Assembly: GCA_964247295.1 (NCBI GenBank) | Contig: CAXTTV010000021.1 | Location: 1 to 40,225, forward strand | Origin: CAXTTV01 sp964247295 | Lineage (GTDB): Bacteria; Chloroflexota; Ktedonobacteria; Ktedonobacterales; Ktedonobacteraceae | Length of the DNA: 40,225 bases | Direction: 5' to 3' | In this document: positions 9,749 through 17,339 of the stretch, one piece after another | Numbering within the stretch: position 1 is the first letter of the stretch | How the letters are laid out: each line of letters starts with the position of its first letter | Notes under the pieces: generated by a model | What the model was told of the DNA's origin: nothing | Seen by the model: only the letters and a program-made list of their open reading frames with translations | Databases searched by the model: none | Program-made: the position numbers and the translations under genes

Positions 9749-10543
9749 TTAATCTTGTTGAATGCCCCCGGATAACGGCGGAACGCCGGAAGGCATTGAA
9801 CGTCCAGAGGTTAAAACATCCTCGGACGTTTCCCCCATAGAAGGCGAATGATGGTTATTGTCGTTGCGTCCAGGCTGGTGGACAGGCGATTGGGAGAGGA
9901 CGGCAGCAGAGCTTCTCTTGACGGAAGTCGGGAAGGTTGCTTCTCTCCAAACATGCACGATGCGTTGGATCGCGGTGACATGTGTAAAGACAGCCAGGAT
10001 CACCAGAGCCCAGATGACAACGCCGAATAAAAGGCCGATAGCCAAAAGGACCACTCGTTCGGGGCGAGCAAGCAAACCAGTTTTACACTCTAGCCCCAGT
10101 CCTTCAGCACGTGCTTTTGTGTAACTTACCAACAACGAGCCGACCGCTGCCATATAAATCAACAGTATCATCCACCACTGTTCTGAGCCAAAGGGCCAGA
10201 GAGTGTTGTGCATTCCGGGATACTGCAATGCGTAAATGAGCAGACCACCCAGAATTATTACTTCGGAGAACCGGTCGAGCGTCGAGTCATAGAAAGCGCC
10301 GAAGGTGGAGGCGGCGTCACGAACGCGCGCCATCGCCCCATCAAACATGTCAAAGACGCCAGAGAAGAGCACAAACAAGCCACCTATAAACAGGTTCCCT
10401 TGTGCTATCACCAGCCCTGTTATGATACTTAACATTAGCCCTACGGTGGTTAACATATTTGGCGTTATACCAAGTCGGGCGAATGGACTGACGAGCAGTG
10501 TGACTAACTGCCTTGCTCTTTGCTGTACACGTCTACTGAACAT
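9749..10543 (-). CDS. CDP-alcohol phosphatidyltransferase (PgsA / phosphatidylinositol synthase-like)
   Basis: This 264-residue integral membrane enzyme transfers a phosphatidyl group from CDP-diacylglycerol to an alcohol. The family signature D-x2-D-G-x2-A-R-x8-G-x3-D-x3-D is intact: DMFDGAMARV... GAFYDSTLD, near residues 67-93. About six hydrophobic segments follow. The last 55 residues are a low-complexity tail that overlaps an inverted repeat in the DNA. The acceptor cannot be read directly. The neighbours (PimA-like glycosyltransferase, PatA-like acyltransferases) suggest inositol phosphate, as in the actinobacterial gene order; glycerol phosphate is the alternative. There is no clear Shine-Dalgarno site before ATG 10543. 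A TGGTACAAT extended -10 element lies only 6 nt upstream, so the transcript may be nearly leaderless. Confidence 0.88.
   Translation of the reverse strand: MFSRRVQQRARQLVTLLVSPFARLGITPNMLTTVGLMLSIITGLVIAQGNLFIGGLFVLFSGVFDMFDGAMARVRDAASTFGAFYDSTLDRFSEVIILGGLLIYALQYPGMHNTLWPFGSEQWWMILLIYMAAVGSLLVSYTKARAEGLGLECKTGLLARPERVVLLAIGLLFGVVIWALVILAVFTHVTAIQRIVHVWREATFPTSVKRSSAAVLSQSPVHQPGRNDNNHHSPSMGETSEDVLTSGRSMPSGVPPLSGGIQQD
9761..9797. repeat. Nested inverted repeat inside the 3' end of the phosphatidyltransferase gene
   Basis: AATGCC (9761-9766) pairs with GGCATT (9792-9797), enclosing CGGCG-GAA-CGCCG (9776-9788). It is within coding sequence, 10 nt before the stop codon, and encodes the odd C-terminal PSGVPPLSGGI residues. 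The tail probably arose by a palindromic repeat inserting into the gene end. Confidence 0.6.
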
Positions 10544-10646
10544 AGCTTTATTGTACCATACTTGCTGGTCAGGGGACTAGGGTGTTTTTTTACCTTCCGT
10601 AGGAAGTATTCAAAAAGGTTATGGGCACCGCCACACACCCCTCTCT

Positions 10647-10664
10647 GGAGGGCTGCCGCCCTCC
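10647..10664. repeat. Perfect 7-bp hairpin between the glycosyltransferase and phosphatidyltransferase genes
   Basis: GGAGGGC-TGCC-GCCCTCC, flanked by pyrimidine-rich CACCCCTCTCT and ACACCTCT. No U-run follows on the minus strand. It may be a REP-type repeat, an mRNA-processing hairpin or a weak terminator between 10680 and 10543. Confidence 0.5.
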
Positions 10665-10679
10665 TACACCTCTAGATTG

Positions 10680-11852
10680 TTAGATAATGCCCATGTTATA
10701 AGTCAGGCGAGCATGCTCTTTTCTTTCAAGCAATAGTTCTTGATAATAGGCCAGAATACTCTGAGCTAACTGCGGCCAAGCATACTGCTTGCTTCTCTGT
10801 AGGCCCACGCGGATCAGGTTTTGACGTAGCGATTCATACTGGAGGATCTGGCTCAAGGCGTTCGCCAGGGCTTCACTGTCTCGTGGCGTGGCGAGGAGGC
10901 CATTGACGGCGTGGGAAACAACGGTGGAGTAGCCAGCAATGTCTGAAGCGACGACGGGTATGCCCGCTGCCATCGCTTCTAATAAGATGATGCCCATGCT
11001 TTCTCCACCGGTGGCCGGGGCACAGAAGGCATCGGCACTGGCAAAGTACCGGGGGAGATCTTCGTCGGAGACATATCCAGTGAATAGAACGTCATGCCAC
11101 CCCTGTTTCTCGACAAAATGCTGAAAACCGGCCCGTAAACTTCCCTCTCCCACGAAGATAAAGCGGGTGTCTGGATGGCGCTCGCGAACACGAGGGATCG
11201 CTCGAATCAGGTATTTAGCTCCTTTTCGTTTCTCAAAACGACCCACAAACAGAATATTTTTTTTGCCATCCATGAGATTGGGAAGCGGCTCAATTGTCGG
11301 AGAGAAACGCTCCAGATTGATCCCATTAGGGATCACACGGTAGTTGGAGGGAAAATAATGTGAAGCGAAGTCCTGAGCGACGGTCGAGACGGCGATCCGG
11401 CCCGCTAATCTACGAAAATAGGGACGTAAGAAGGGATGTGCTGAGGCATATGCCAGATAGGGAGTGGAGGTCATTCCGGCCTGCGCGAAGGCATGGAAGG
11501 TACCAACATTAAGCGTGCGTGAGTAACGAAGCACAGTCAGATTTAAGCCAGGAATTAACGGCTCGTGCAGATGCACAACGTCAAATTTTTCCTGTTGCAA
11601 CACTCCATATACATGCTTGCCTAGAGAAGGGCTAAGAGAGATCCGAGCCAGAGATCCATTGATGGGAAAGGCGGTTGTTCCTCCTAATTTGTACACATGA
11701 TCTTCAACCAGACGGCCTCCGGCTCCGGAAGCGGGGGCAAGAATGCGGACATCCTGTCCTGATCTGATAAACTGATCCGCCAGGTGGCGTACGTGCTCAC
11801 GCACGCCACCTGGATAACTCCAGTCATAAGGCGATACCAGTGCTATTTTCAC
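10680..11852 (-). CDS. GT4 glycosyltransferase, PimA/PimC-like
   Basis: This 390-residue GT-B enzyme uses a nucleotide sugar to glycosylate a lipid or glycan acceptor at the membrane's inner face. The N-terminus ALVSPYDWSYPGGVREHV closely follows the PimA (phosphatidylinositol mannosyltransferase) pattern. The glycine-rich GGV loop and the acceptor-side histidine segment VVHLHEPL are visible. In the C-terminal domain ILFVGRFEKRKG and the E-x7-E motif (GGESMGIILLEAMAAG) mark the donor site. The gene lies between the PHP gene (51 nt upstream) and the CDP-alcohol phosphatidyltransferase. The combination with acyltransferases suggests glycosylated and acylated phospholipid synthesis. Donor and acceptor are inferred from the neighbours. 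Start ATG 11852 has no strong purine site; AGGAGT lies about 12 nt upstream. Confidence 0.88.
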   Translation of the reverse strand: MKIALVSPYDWSYPGGVREHVRHLADQFIRSGQDVRILAPASGAGGRLVEDHVYKLGGTTAFPINGSLARISLSPSLGKHVYGVLQQEKFDVVHLHEPLIPGLNLTVLRYSRTLNVGTFHAFAQAGMTSTPYLAYASAHPFLRPYFRRLAGRIAVSTVAQDFASHYFPSNYRVIPNGINLERFSPTIEPLPNLMDGKKNILFVGRFEKRKGAKYLIRAIPRVRERHPDTRFIFVGEGSLRAGFQHFVEKQGWHDVLFTGYVSDEDLPRYFASADAFCAPATGGESMGIILLEAMAAGIPVVASDIAGYSTVVSHAVNGLLATPRDSEALANALSQILQYESLRQNLIRVGLQRSKQYAWPQLAQSILAYYQELLLERKEHARLTYNMGII

Positions 11853-11903
11853 GCGCCACTCCTGCGCTTTTATTTCCCAGTAGGCATAACCTACTTGCCT
11901 TTT

Positions 11904-12746
11904 CTACGCAACCTGTAGCTCACGGTTGCGATTTCGCTTACGGGTGACCAGATGTCCAGCGATACGAATATAGTCATTGACGGTCCAGAGGCGACCACCT
12001 GGAGCGCTTAACCCTCCTTCGATGGTTTTACGCACGTCTTCAGCCGTTTTTCCATCAAACCAGGTCCGCCCACTTCCAATAGCTTTCAGGGTGTGCGCAT
12101 CGCTATTTCCCAGTTCCGGCAGACCATATACTTCTCGGTTCACGCGCATCGCCACCTGGTTAGCGTAGATGCCACAGAAGCTGGCGTTCCAGGTCTCAAT
12201 GCCATCTAACCAGACATCTTTGGAAGCATGAATACGGTCCATGACCTCTCTCTGACAACTGTGACGGAATAGGCGGTGCAGTGGATGAGCCATGACCGCT
12301 ATACCACCCTGCTCATGGATCATATCAATGCTTTTCTCAACGCTTAATCCGGGAGGAATCAGCTTCTCAATGTACAGGGCCAGCAGATGCCCCTCTTTTG
12401 TGCTGATCTCTTCGCCTACAACCATATCAAAACGATAGTTCCCCCGCTGCCAGAGATCACGCATCCTCAGAGAACCCTCGATTGCGTCATGATCAGTTAA
12501 AGCGATTACATCCAGATCGGTGGAGTTCTCGACATGATTAAGGATCTGTTCGGGTGTATATAGACCATCACTATAGGTGCTGTGCATATGCAAATCTGCC
12601 TGTCCCAGCTTCCCAATACTGTTCGCCAGCTCCCTTGTCATCCGCTTACGGCGGGAAAGCATCGCGGTACCCTGGCTCAAGCCAACAAAATCCATTTTTC
12701 CATTGGTCTGGACTTTTTTAGCGTTAGCGTATTTGCGAGTAATCAT
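11904..12746 (-). CDS. PHP-domain metal-dependent phosphoesterase
   Basis: About 280 residues. The PHP metal-ligand motifs appear in order: DLHMHSTYSDG (about residue 51), LTDHDAIEG, MAHPLHR, and GNSDAH near the C-terminus. This family hydrolyses phosphoesters with two or three metals; relatives include nucleotide and oligonucleotide phosphatases (TrpH/RNase AM-like) and histidinol phosphatase. I chose ATG 12746 with AAAGGAG 4-5 nt upstream. An upstream extension to 12893 would overlap the preceding acyltransferase and adds no conserved sequence. The acyltransferase ends 20 nt upstream and the glycosyltransferase starts 51 nt downstream, so it belongs to the putative lipid operon. Its role there could be removing a phosphate from an inositol or glycerol phosphate intermediate, but that is speculation. 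Confidence 0.87.
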   Translation of the reverse strand: MITRKYANAKKVQTNGKMDFVGLSQGTAMLSRRKRMTRELANSIGKLGQADLHMHSTYSDGLYTPEQILNHVENSTDLDVIALTDHDAIEGSLRMRDLWQRGNYRFDMVVGEEISTKEGHLLALYIEKLIPPGLSVEKSIDMIHEQGGIAVMAHPLHRLFRHSCQREVMDRIHASKDVWLDGIETWNASFCGIYANQVAMRVNREVYGLPELGNSDAHTLKAIGSGRTWFDGKTAEDVRKTIEGGLSAPGGRLWTVNDYIRIAGHLVTRKRNRNRELQVA

Positions 12747-12766
12747 GCCGCTCCTTTTTATCCTAT

Positions 12767-13672
12767 TCATTGCTTCTTTGCCTGATTTATCTTGATTGCT
12801 TCCCGAGACCAGATAGGGGAGAAAGCGATCCATTGCTCTGGACGTGCTCCAATGTAGGTCTCCAGTCCCCGAACAATTTCCTTTTGAAGGCACACAGTGT
12901 CCCGGCGCTCCTCTTCAGAAAGTTGTAAGCTAACGGGGAATAATTGTCCATGAACGTGCTGACCATCCGCCCACCATCCAAAGGCTCCAACTACCGCTGC
13001 CCCTGTCCGCTTTGCCAGCGAGGCAACCCCAACAGGCAATAGCGTCTTCTCTCCAAACAGATCCATCTCCTGGCCTTGTTGGCCCGGAAACACGCGGTCC
13101 GCAGTTAATACCATTACTTTGTTTTTTTTCAGGCCAGCCAGAAGACGCTTTAATGAATTGCTCCCATCTAATGGAACAATCTCCAGGCCCTTACTACTCC
13201 GAAGTCTGGTGACAAGATCCAATAATCGCTGGTTCTTAAGGCTTTCCACAGGGATTAATCCTTCGTATCCCTGCATTATGAGCCACTGGATCATATAATC
13301 GTACGGGCCAAAGTGACCGGTAAAGATGATCACGCCTCTGCCTAAAGCGTGCGCGGCATCCAGATGCTCTTTGCCTTCCACCAGCATTGTGCGCCTGATC
13401 ATATCAGGTGTGGTACCTGGCATATGAAACATCTCCAGGTAGTTACGCGCATTCACCCGAAACATTGAGCGCACCATCCTTCTTCGTTGCCTTTTCCCGA
13501 TCCGCTCTTCGCCCTTCCACCGCAGAACTTGATCTATATTGGCTTGAGCATTCCGCCGGGCGGGCGCGGCCACAACCCAGGCAATCCCACCAAAGAACCA
13601 GCTCAGGGCCGCGAGCCAGTGGGCAGGAATTCTGGGGACGATGACTGCCGCGAACCAAAAAAGGTAATACAT
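12767..13672 (-). CDS. HtrB/LpxL/PatA-family acyltransferase
   Basis: This 301-residue membrane-associated acyltransferase belongs to the LpxL/HtrB superfamily, which also includes mycobacterial PatA (acyl-CoA: phosphatidylinositol-mannoside acyltransferase). The catalytic H-x4-D motif is GHFGPYD near residue 119. TADRVFPGQQGQEMDLFGEKTLLPVGVA and the C-terminal ARPEQWIAFSPIW match the family's acceptor and C-terminal motifs, so the protein looks complete. An N-terminal hydrophobic segment anchors it. In a Chloroflexota-like bacterium without lipid A genes nearby, a PatA-like role on a glycophospholipid is the better guess. It lies 116 nt after the end of the frameshifted paralogue and 20 nt before the PHP gene. 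Confidence 0.88.
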   Translation of the reverse strand: MYYLFWFAAVIVPRIPAHWLAALSWFFGGIAWVVAAPARRNAQANIDQVLRWKGEERIGKRQRRRMVRSMFRVNARNYLEMFHMPGTTPDMIRRTMLVEGKEHLDAAHALGRGVIIFTGHFGPYDYMIQWLIMQGYEGLIPVESLKNQRLLDLVTRLRSSKGLEIVPLDGSNSLKRLLAGLKKNKVMVLTADRVFPGQQGQEMDLFGEKTLLPVGVASLAKRTGAAVVGAFGWWADGQHVHGQLFPVSLQLSEEERRDTVCLQKEIVRGLETYIGARPEQWIAFSPIWSREAIKINQAKKQ

Positions 13673-13788
13673 CGCTCTACATTTTCTTTTCTATTATGTC
13701 TATGCGCCCCATTCAGAAAATAGCATCTTTATGTTAAAGCTTGGGCATCTCTTCTGTAAACTTCAGGTTAAAACTTCAGAGGTGAATC

Positions 13789-14678
13789 TTAAATACTTTT
13801 TTCGGGCCAGAATGGGCGGAACATGTACCACTGAGAAGGCCACTCCCTCACCATGATTTCCAGGGCGCTAAAGATCCCCTGAGTTAATCTCTGCGTCTCG
13901 CTGGCTTTATCCTTTGTAGGATCAGGGAAGAGTGCTGGCGCACAAAAAACTGGTCCTTCAGACCGTACCAGACAAAACCGGGCACAATGGCGGCTCCACT
14001 TTTTACGGCCAGCGCTCCCGTTCCCGCAGGTACATAGGCAGTGCGACCAAAGAAGGTAATGGCAACGCCTTCTCCCGCGCCCATTGGTCGATCCACAACC
14101 AGGGCGACCATCTCGTTTTTTTGCAGTGTCCGCAAAATGCGTCGAGGCGCACCTTCCATGGGGATTACATTCACGCCCTTCTCCTGCCTTTGCCCCTGAA
14201 GTAGTGTGTTTAAACGAGGGTCGTTAAAAGTTTCGGTGACGCCGGAGAGCGGGGCATAGCGTCCAGCGAGAACCCCGGCCAGATCCCAGTTACCAAAATG
14301 GGCCGTGGCGATAAGCACACCTTTTCCGCGATCCAATCCTTGCTGAAGATATTGATGCCAGATAATGCCCTCTGTCTGATCGCTTAAATGTCTGTCAATC
14401 TCTTCAGGGTCAAGGTGGGGGAAATTCATAAAATCAGCGGCGTAGCGGCCATAATTATACCAGGAGGTAAAGGCCAACCTACGAACCAGAGGATCATTCG
14501 ACGCGCGCCCAACGACCTGGGCCATGTTCTGCTGCGTAACCAGGCGTTTTGATCGCCATCCTATATAACTGCCAGCGCCGATCACGCTTCCCAGGGTGTG
14601 CCGGATCGGCCTGGGGGTCCACCGGGTAAGCGCGCTTCCCCCCTGCGCAAGCCTGTAGACTGAAGACACTCTAATCAA
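13789..14678 (-). CDS. HtrB/LpxL/PatA-family acyltransferase, paralogue with a -1 frameshift
   Basis: This is the second acyltransferase of the cluster. The initial frame (14678-13884) encodes 264 residues with the catalytic H-x4-D motif ATAHFGNWD near residue 117, then ends in an unlikely LQRIKPARRRD tail. The missing family C-terminus is intact in the -1 frame and ends at 13789: APALFPDPTKDKASET, then LEIMVREWPSQWYMFRPFWP and a TAA stop. The frames join at a run of six T on the minus strand (plus 13944-13949). One more T, or a -1 ribosomal slip on TTTTTT, would restore a protein of about 296 residues. It is therefore a recent frameshift mutation, a homopolymer sequencing error or a slippery programmed site. 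The start ATG overlaps the ArsR stop by 4 nt, which indicates translational coupling. Confidence 0.85.
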
Positions 14679-15019
14679 TCCTCCAATAACGCTTCCGTTT
14701 CGACCAGTGACGCGCCGGTCGGAAGCGACTCAATCAAAGTCGTGGGATCTATCAGGCTGTTCAAACGCTGCACACAGAAAGCGAAACGCTCTTTATTCAA
14801 TGAGCAGTACACCTGACGCCCCAGTCGGCGAGTTGTGACCAACCCTGCACGCCTGAGCTTGCGAAGATGCCAGGATACCAGCGGTTGACTGATCTGTAGC
14901 AGCTCCGTTAACCGCGTCACTGTCATCGCTTCTTGTCGTGCCAGATGATAGACAATGATGAGCCGCGCGACATCACTCAGCGCCCTCGTCATCATCTTCA
15001 GCTCTCGCCAATTGTCCAT
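14675..15019 (-). CDS. ArsR-family winged-helix regulator
   Basis: This 114-residue protein has one ArsR/SmtB-type winged helix: SDVARLIIVYHLARQEAMTVTRLTELLQISQPLVSWHLRKLRRAGLVTTRRLGRQVYCSL, residues about 9-70. The recognition helix is SQPLVSWHLRKL. There is no CxC or other obvious metal-binding cysteine pair, so metal sensing is not supported; the signal is unknown. ATGA overlap with the acyltransferase puts it at the head of the lipid cluster, whose promoter and palindromic operator lie just upstream. Autoregulation of the cluster is therefore likely. Start ATG 15019 lies after AAAGGGC. Confidence 0.9.
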   Translation of the reverse strand: MDNWRELKMMTRALSDVARLIIVYHLARQEAMTVTRLTELLQISQPLVSWHLRKLRRAGLVTTRRLGRQVYCSLNKERFAFCVQRLNSLIDPTTLIESLPTGASLVETEALLED

Positions 15020-15060
15020 TGTTGCCCTTTGATAAGAATCATGTCAAAGAACACATAAAC

Positions 15061-15074
15061 GTATATTTATATAC
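15061..15074. promoter_or_regulatory. Palindromic operator candidate for the ArsR regulator
   Basis: GTATAT-TT-ATATAC is a perfect A+T-rich palindrome that overlaps the -10 box of the arsR promoter. ArsR-family operators are typically of this kind. Confidence 0.55.
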
Positions 15075-15099
15075 TACGTTCGAGCAGCAGTTCTGTCAA
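15071..15099 (-). promoter_or_regulatory. Promoter of the arsR-acyltransferase cluster
   Basis: On the minus strand TTGACA (15094-15099) and TAGTAT (15071-15076) are 17 nt apart, about 50 nt before the ArsR start codon. Confidence 0.7.
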
Positions 15100-15110
15100 G
15101 TCATTTGAGG

Positions 15111-15132
15111 CCTTTTTTGTATACAAAAAAGG
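15111..15132. repeat. Perfect 22-nt palindrome next to the tRNA terminator
   Basis: CCTTTTTT-GTATAC-AAAAAAGG reads the same on both strands. It overlaps the U-tract of the tRNA-Lys terminator and borders the arsR promoter region, so it may also insulate the two units. Confidence 0.6.
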
Positions 15133-15152
15133 ATCACCCGACTGAGTGATCC
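15125..15152 (-). terminator. Intrinsic terminator of tRNA-Lys
   Basis: GGATCAC and GTGATCC (15131-15152 on the plus strand) form a perfect 7-bp stem with an 8-nt loop, followed on the minus strand by TTTTTT. It starts 8 nt after the tRNA 3' end. Confidence 0.9.
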
Positions 15153-15159
15153 TGATTGA

Positions 15160-15231
15160 TGGGCTGCCAGGGACTCGAACCCTGAACCTAGCGATTAAGA
15201 GTCGCTTGCTCTACCATTGAGCTAGCAGCCC
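15160..15231 (-). tRNA. tRNA-Lys (anticodon CTT)
   Basis: The minus strand folds as a standard cloverleaf: acceptor GGGCTGC/GCAGCCC, D stem GCTC/GAGC, anticodon stem AGCGA/TCGCT with loop CTCTTAA (anticodon CTT, reads AAG), T stem CAGGG/CCCTG with TTCGAGT loop, and discriminator A. The CCA is not encoded. It has its own promoter and terminator. Confidence 0.97.
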
Positions 15232-15248
15232 CCATACGCGCGAGAACA

Positions 15249-15277
15249 AGAATATCATAGTTCACGTATTTCGTCAA
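15249..15277 (-). promoter_or_regulatory. Promoter of tRNA-Lys
   Basis: TTGACG (15272-15277) and TATTCT (15249-15254) on the minus strand with 17-nt spacing, about 17 nt before the mature 5' end. Confidence 0.75.
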
Positions 15278-15330
15278 CACTTTTTCGCAAGGCCAGGGCC
15301 CTTTTCTTCCCCAAAATGGCATACTGGTTA

Positions 15331-15359
15331 TAGACATGATCTATTTGAGTTACTATAAG
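15331..15359 (+). promoter_or_regulatory. Promoter of the cupin gene
   Basis: TAGACA (15331-15336) and TATAAG (15354-15359) with 17-nt spacing, ending 13 nt before the ATG at 15373. Confidence 0.55.
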
Positions 15360-15372
15360 AAAGGTTTGTATA

Positions 15373-15828
15373 ATGAGTTCTCAACAGCAACCGCAGGATA
15401 TCCCTGGTATCGAACCATCGGAAGAGGGGAAGATGATTGTATTTGATCTGACAGCTCTCACGACTTTTAATGAGAAGGGGCCAAATGTACAGATCCTCTC
15501 TGATATCAAGTCGGCCCGGCTGGTGCTTTTTACATTTCGAGCCGGTCAGTCCCTAAAAGAGCATCAAACGTCCAGCCAGATCTTCATTCAGATACTTCAA
15601 GGGGAGATGATTTTAACGGTGGAGGAGCGCGATCTGGAGGCAAATGCTGGAATGCTTTTTCAGGTAGAGGCGGATATTCCGCATAGCTTAACTGCGAGAA
15701 CAGATGCCTCTGTCCTGCTAACACTGGCTCCCAGCCCGGCTTTCCATCATCCCGCCGACCTTTTTGAGGATAAAGAGCCCCTGGTGAAAAGAGAGCAGGG
15801 GCGATTGCCCCTAAACCCTTCTTTATAG
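15373..15828 (+). CDS. Small cupin-domain protein
   Basis: This 151-residue single-cupin protein contains FTFRAGQSLKEHQTSSQIFIQILQGEMILTVEE and then AGMLFQVEADIPHSLTA, the two cupin motifs of a beta-barrel metal-binding fold. The His and Gln side chains (KEHQ, and the second-motif His in IPHS) could bind one metal. Proteins of this size are often sensors or small metabolite-binding enzymes, and no substrate can be named. Start ATG 15373 follows AAGAAAGG. The gene is alone on the plus strand and converges with the glucosaminidase gene, whose stop lies only 5 nt beyond its own. Confidence 0.8.
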   Translation: MSSQQQPQDIPGIEPSEEGKMIVFDLTALTTFNEKGPNVQILSDIKSARLVLFTFRAGQSLKEHQTSSQIFIQILQGEMILTVEERDLEANAGMLFQVEADIPHSLTARTDASVLLTLAPSPAFHHPADLFEDKEPLVKREQGRLPLNPSL

Positions 15829-15832
15829 AACT

Positions 15833-16927
15833 CTACTCAACTACTGAGGTGAGGCCAGGTACAACAATAGAAGTCCGGATAGCCGGCTGAGCCTGTTGCG
15901 GGGTGATTACAATCTTAGGGTCAACGGCGGCGGGGGGCGGGGTGTCGCTTTCAGCCGTTTCTGACCAGCTTGTAGTCCTGACGGTACCGCTAGATGCAAC
16001 GAGTGTCCGACAAACACGCCTCTCGATTCTCAGGCCGGCCAGGGCGATCCCCAATGCCAGCAATAAAATCAAGCTGACCGCGAGATAGTGCCCGCCTTTG
16101 GGCTGCTCAGCCTCTCTTTGGGAGGCCTCAGTAGCAATCCTGGTATTAGAGAGAGCGATCGCCTGAAGATCGCGCGGTCCCGGCTCCTGTTGATTGGCCT
16201 GCGGTTGAGGATGGCGCTGTGGCATCTCGGGAAAATACATTTTTTGATGCGGTGGAGGCGTTGGTGTTGGCGAGGGAGTGGCGGTCGGCGAGGGTGTAGC
16301 GGTCGCCAGGACCGGCGGGGGACCCATTGCTCTATACTTTTCCATATAACTAACAACTTTCTCCGCCCACTCATCCGCACCCGAGGTACCAACATACGTA
16401 CCCGATATCGAATAAACCGAGGTCATTCCCTGCCCCACATAGCTGCGCGAGAGCAGGCCAAACCAATCGGAGATAGCGACGCTATAGGAGGGATATGTAG
16501 TAAAGCCACCAGCACAAATAGGATAATTGCCACTTCCCCGCACGCTCCCAGGATTAGTGCAGTTAGTGCCAACGCCAGCCATCCCGTGATTGGTCTCGGC
16601 ATACCAGACCCCCAGCGCAAAGGCGTCATCAATGTTGGTCTGGCGCGAAAGATCCTCAATAAGCTTGCCGTTTCCGGCCATCGGGCTACCTTCATTTGAA
16701 AAGATTGAGTCCATCGTCGAAGCGGATAGGGTCGGTGGGCCAACAACATTAGCATCATTTGCATAGGTGCGCGACGTTCCTAACGCTACCTGCAAGAATA
16801 ATGCACTACCACCTCCCAATAAAAGAATGACCATACTTAGTAGAAAAACCTGAAATGGACGCGACAAACGCTTCCCAGGGGCACCAGCTATCTCTGATGT
16901 ATACTCTTTCTCAATATGCAATCCCAT
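15833..16927 (-). CDS. Membrane-anchored glucosaminidase-like protein
   Basis: About 364 residues. After a short cytoplasmic N-terminus comes a transmembrane segment (about residues 28-50). An extracellular domain related to the glucosaminidase (PF01832-like) fold follows: NIDDAFALGVWYAETNHGMAG, TNCTNPGSVRG and FTTYPSYSVAISDWFGLL. The Glu in YAETNHG fits the catalytic acid of peptidoglycan N-acetylglucosaminidases. Then come a Pro/Thr linker (TATPSPTATPSPTPTPPP), a second hydrophobic segment (about 275-295) and a basic, Pro-rich C-terminus. It may act in cell-wall remodelling during filament or spore formation (inference). ATG 16927 is preferred to the adjoining TTG; GGGGAT lies 9 nt upstream. 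Confidence 0.72.
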   Translation of the reverse strand: MGLHIEKEYTSEIAGAPGKRLSRPFQVFLLSMVILLLGGGSALFLQVALGTSRTYANDANVVGPPTLSASTMDSIFSNEGSPMAGNGKLIEDLSRQTNIDDAFALGVWYAETNHGMAGVGTNCTNPGSVRGSGNYPICAGGFTTYPSYSVAISDWFGLLSRSYVGQGMTSVYSISGTYVGTSGADEWAEKVVSYMEKYRAMGPPPVLATATPSPTATPSPTPTPPPHQKMYFPEMPQRHPQPQANQQEPGPRDLQAIALSNTRIATEASQREAEQPKGGHYLAVSLILLLALGIALAGLRIERRVCRTLVASSGTVRTTSWSETAESDTPPPAAVDPKIVITPQQAQPAIRTSIVVPGLTSVVE

Positions 16928-17013
16928 CAATCTTCTATCCCCATGCCCTTTTAGCTTTAGATAATCTCATTTATAATGAGAAGAGAACTACGTCTATTAG
17001 AGTAGATCAATAC

Positions 17014-17133
17014 GTGAGTAGACAAAGAAAAATCAAATGTTATGTTTATAAGGGTCGATTTTATTACAAATTAGAGAAAATATGTACTGATTGTACCATA
17101 GAAGTACGATTATATTCATTAAGAGACGTTTAG
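17014..17133 (+). CDS. Possible 39-residue Cys-containing peptide
   Basis: This is a weak candidate. The frame from GTG 17014 encodes a basic peptide with KIKCYVYKGRFYYKLEKICTDC near its middle, a C...CxxC pattern that could bind zinc. There is no good ribosome-binding site and no recognisable relative. It lies just left of the attL repeat, so it belongs to the pre-insertion chromosome and was originally directly upstream of the kinase gene. The same frame stays open back to an ATG at 16855, antisense to the glucosaminidase start, which is less plausible. Confidence 0.25.
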   Translation: MSRQRKIKCYVYKGRFYYKLEKICTDCTIEVRLYSLRDV

Positions 17134-17150
17134 AATAGGTAGTATCTCCC

Positions 17151-17168
17151 ACGAGCTGTATGCTATAC
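17151..17168 (+). repeat. attL: left 18-bp attachment-site repeat
   Basis: ACGAGCTGTATGCTATAC, identical to 26421-26438; the flanking bases differ on both sides. It lies 172 nt past the integrase stop, the usual arrangement of an attachment site next to int. Within it GTAT-GCT-ATAC is an imperfect inverted repeat of the type recognised by tyrosine recombinases. Confidence 0.85.
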
Positions 17169-17242
17169 GTTACCCACTTACATCAAATAGTACCCTCATA
17201 ACAACAAGGCGATAACAAAAGGCCGCAAGCCACAGGAAACCA

Positions 17243-17280
17243 AATAGCCGCTAAAGGTTTTCACCCCTTTAACGGTTATT
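17243..17280 (-). terminator. Probable terminator after the integrase gene
   Basis: AATAGCCGCTAAAGG (17243-17257) pairs with CCTTTAACGGTTATT (17266-17280) over 15 positions with two G-U pairs. On the minus strand it is followed by TTTGGTTTCC. It would stop the leftward operon before attL. A second, smaller inverted repeat, ACTTCG/CGAAGT, lies at 17309-17328 next to the stop codon and could alternatively be an integrase arm site. Confidence 0.65.
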
Positions 17281-17339
17281 TTATCCAATTTTTCACAATA
17301 TATTCGTTACTTCGAGAAACCACGAAGTTACTAATACAT

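Noticed and set aside
15160..15231. tRNA-Lys as the integration target of the element
   Set aside because: The tRNA is almost 2 kb from the left repeat, and the 18-bp repeats do not match any part of it.
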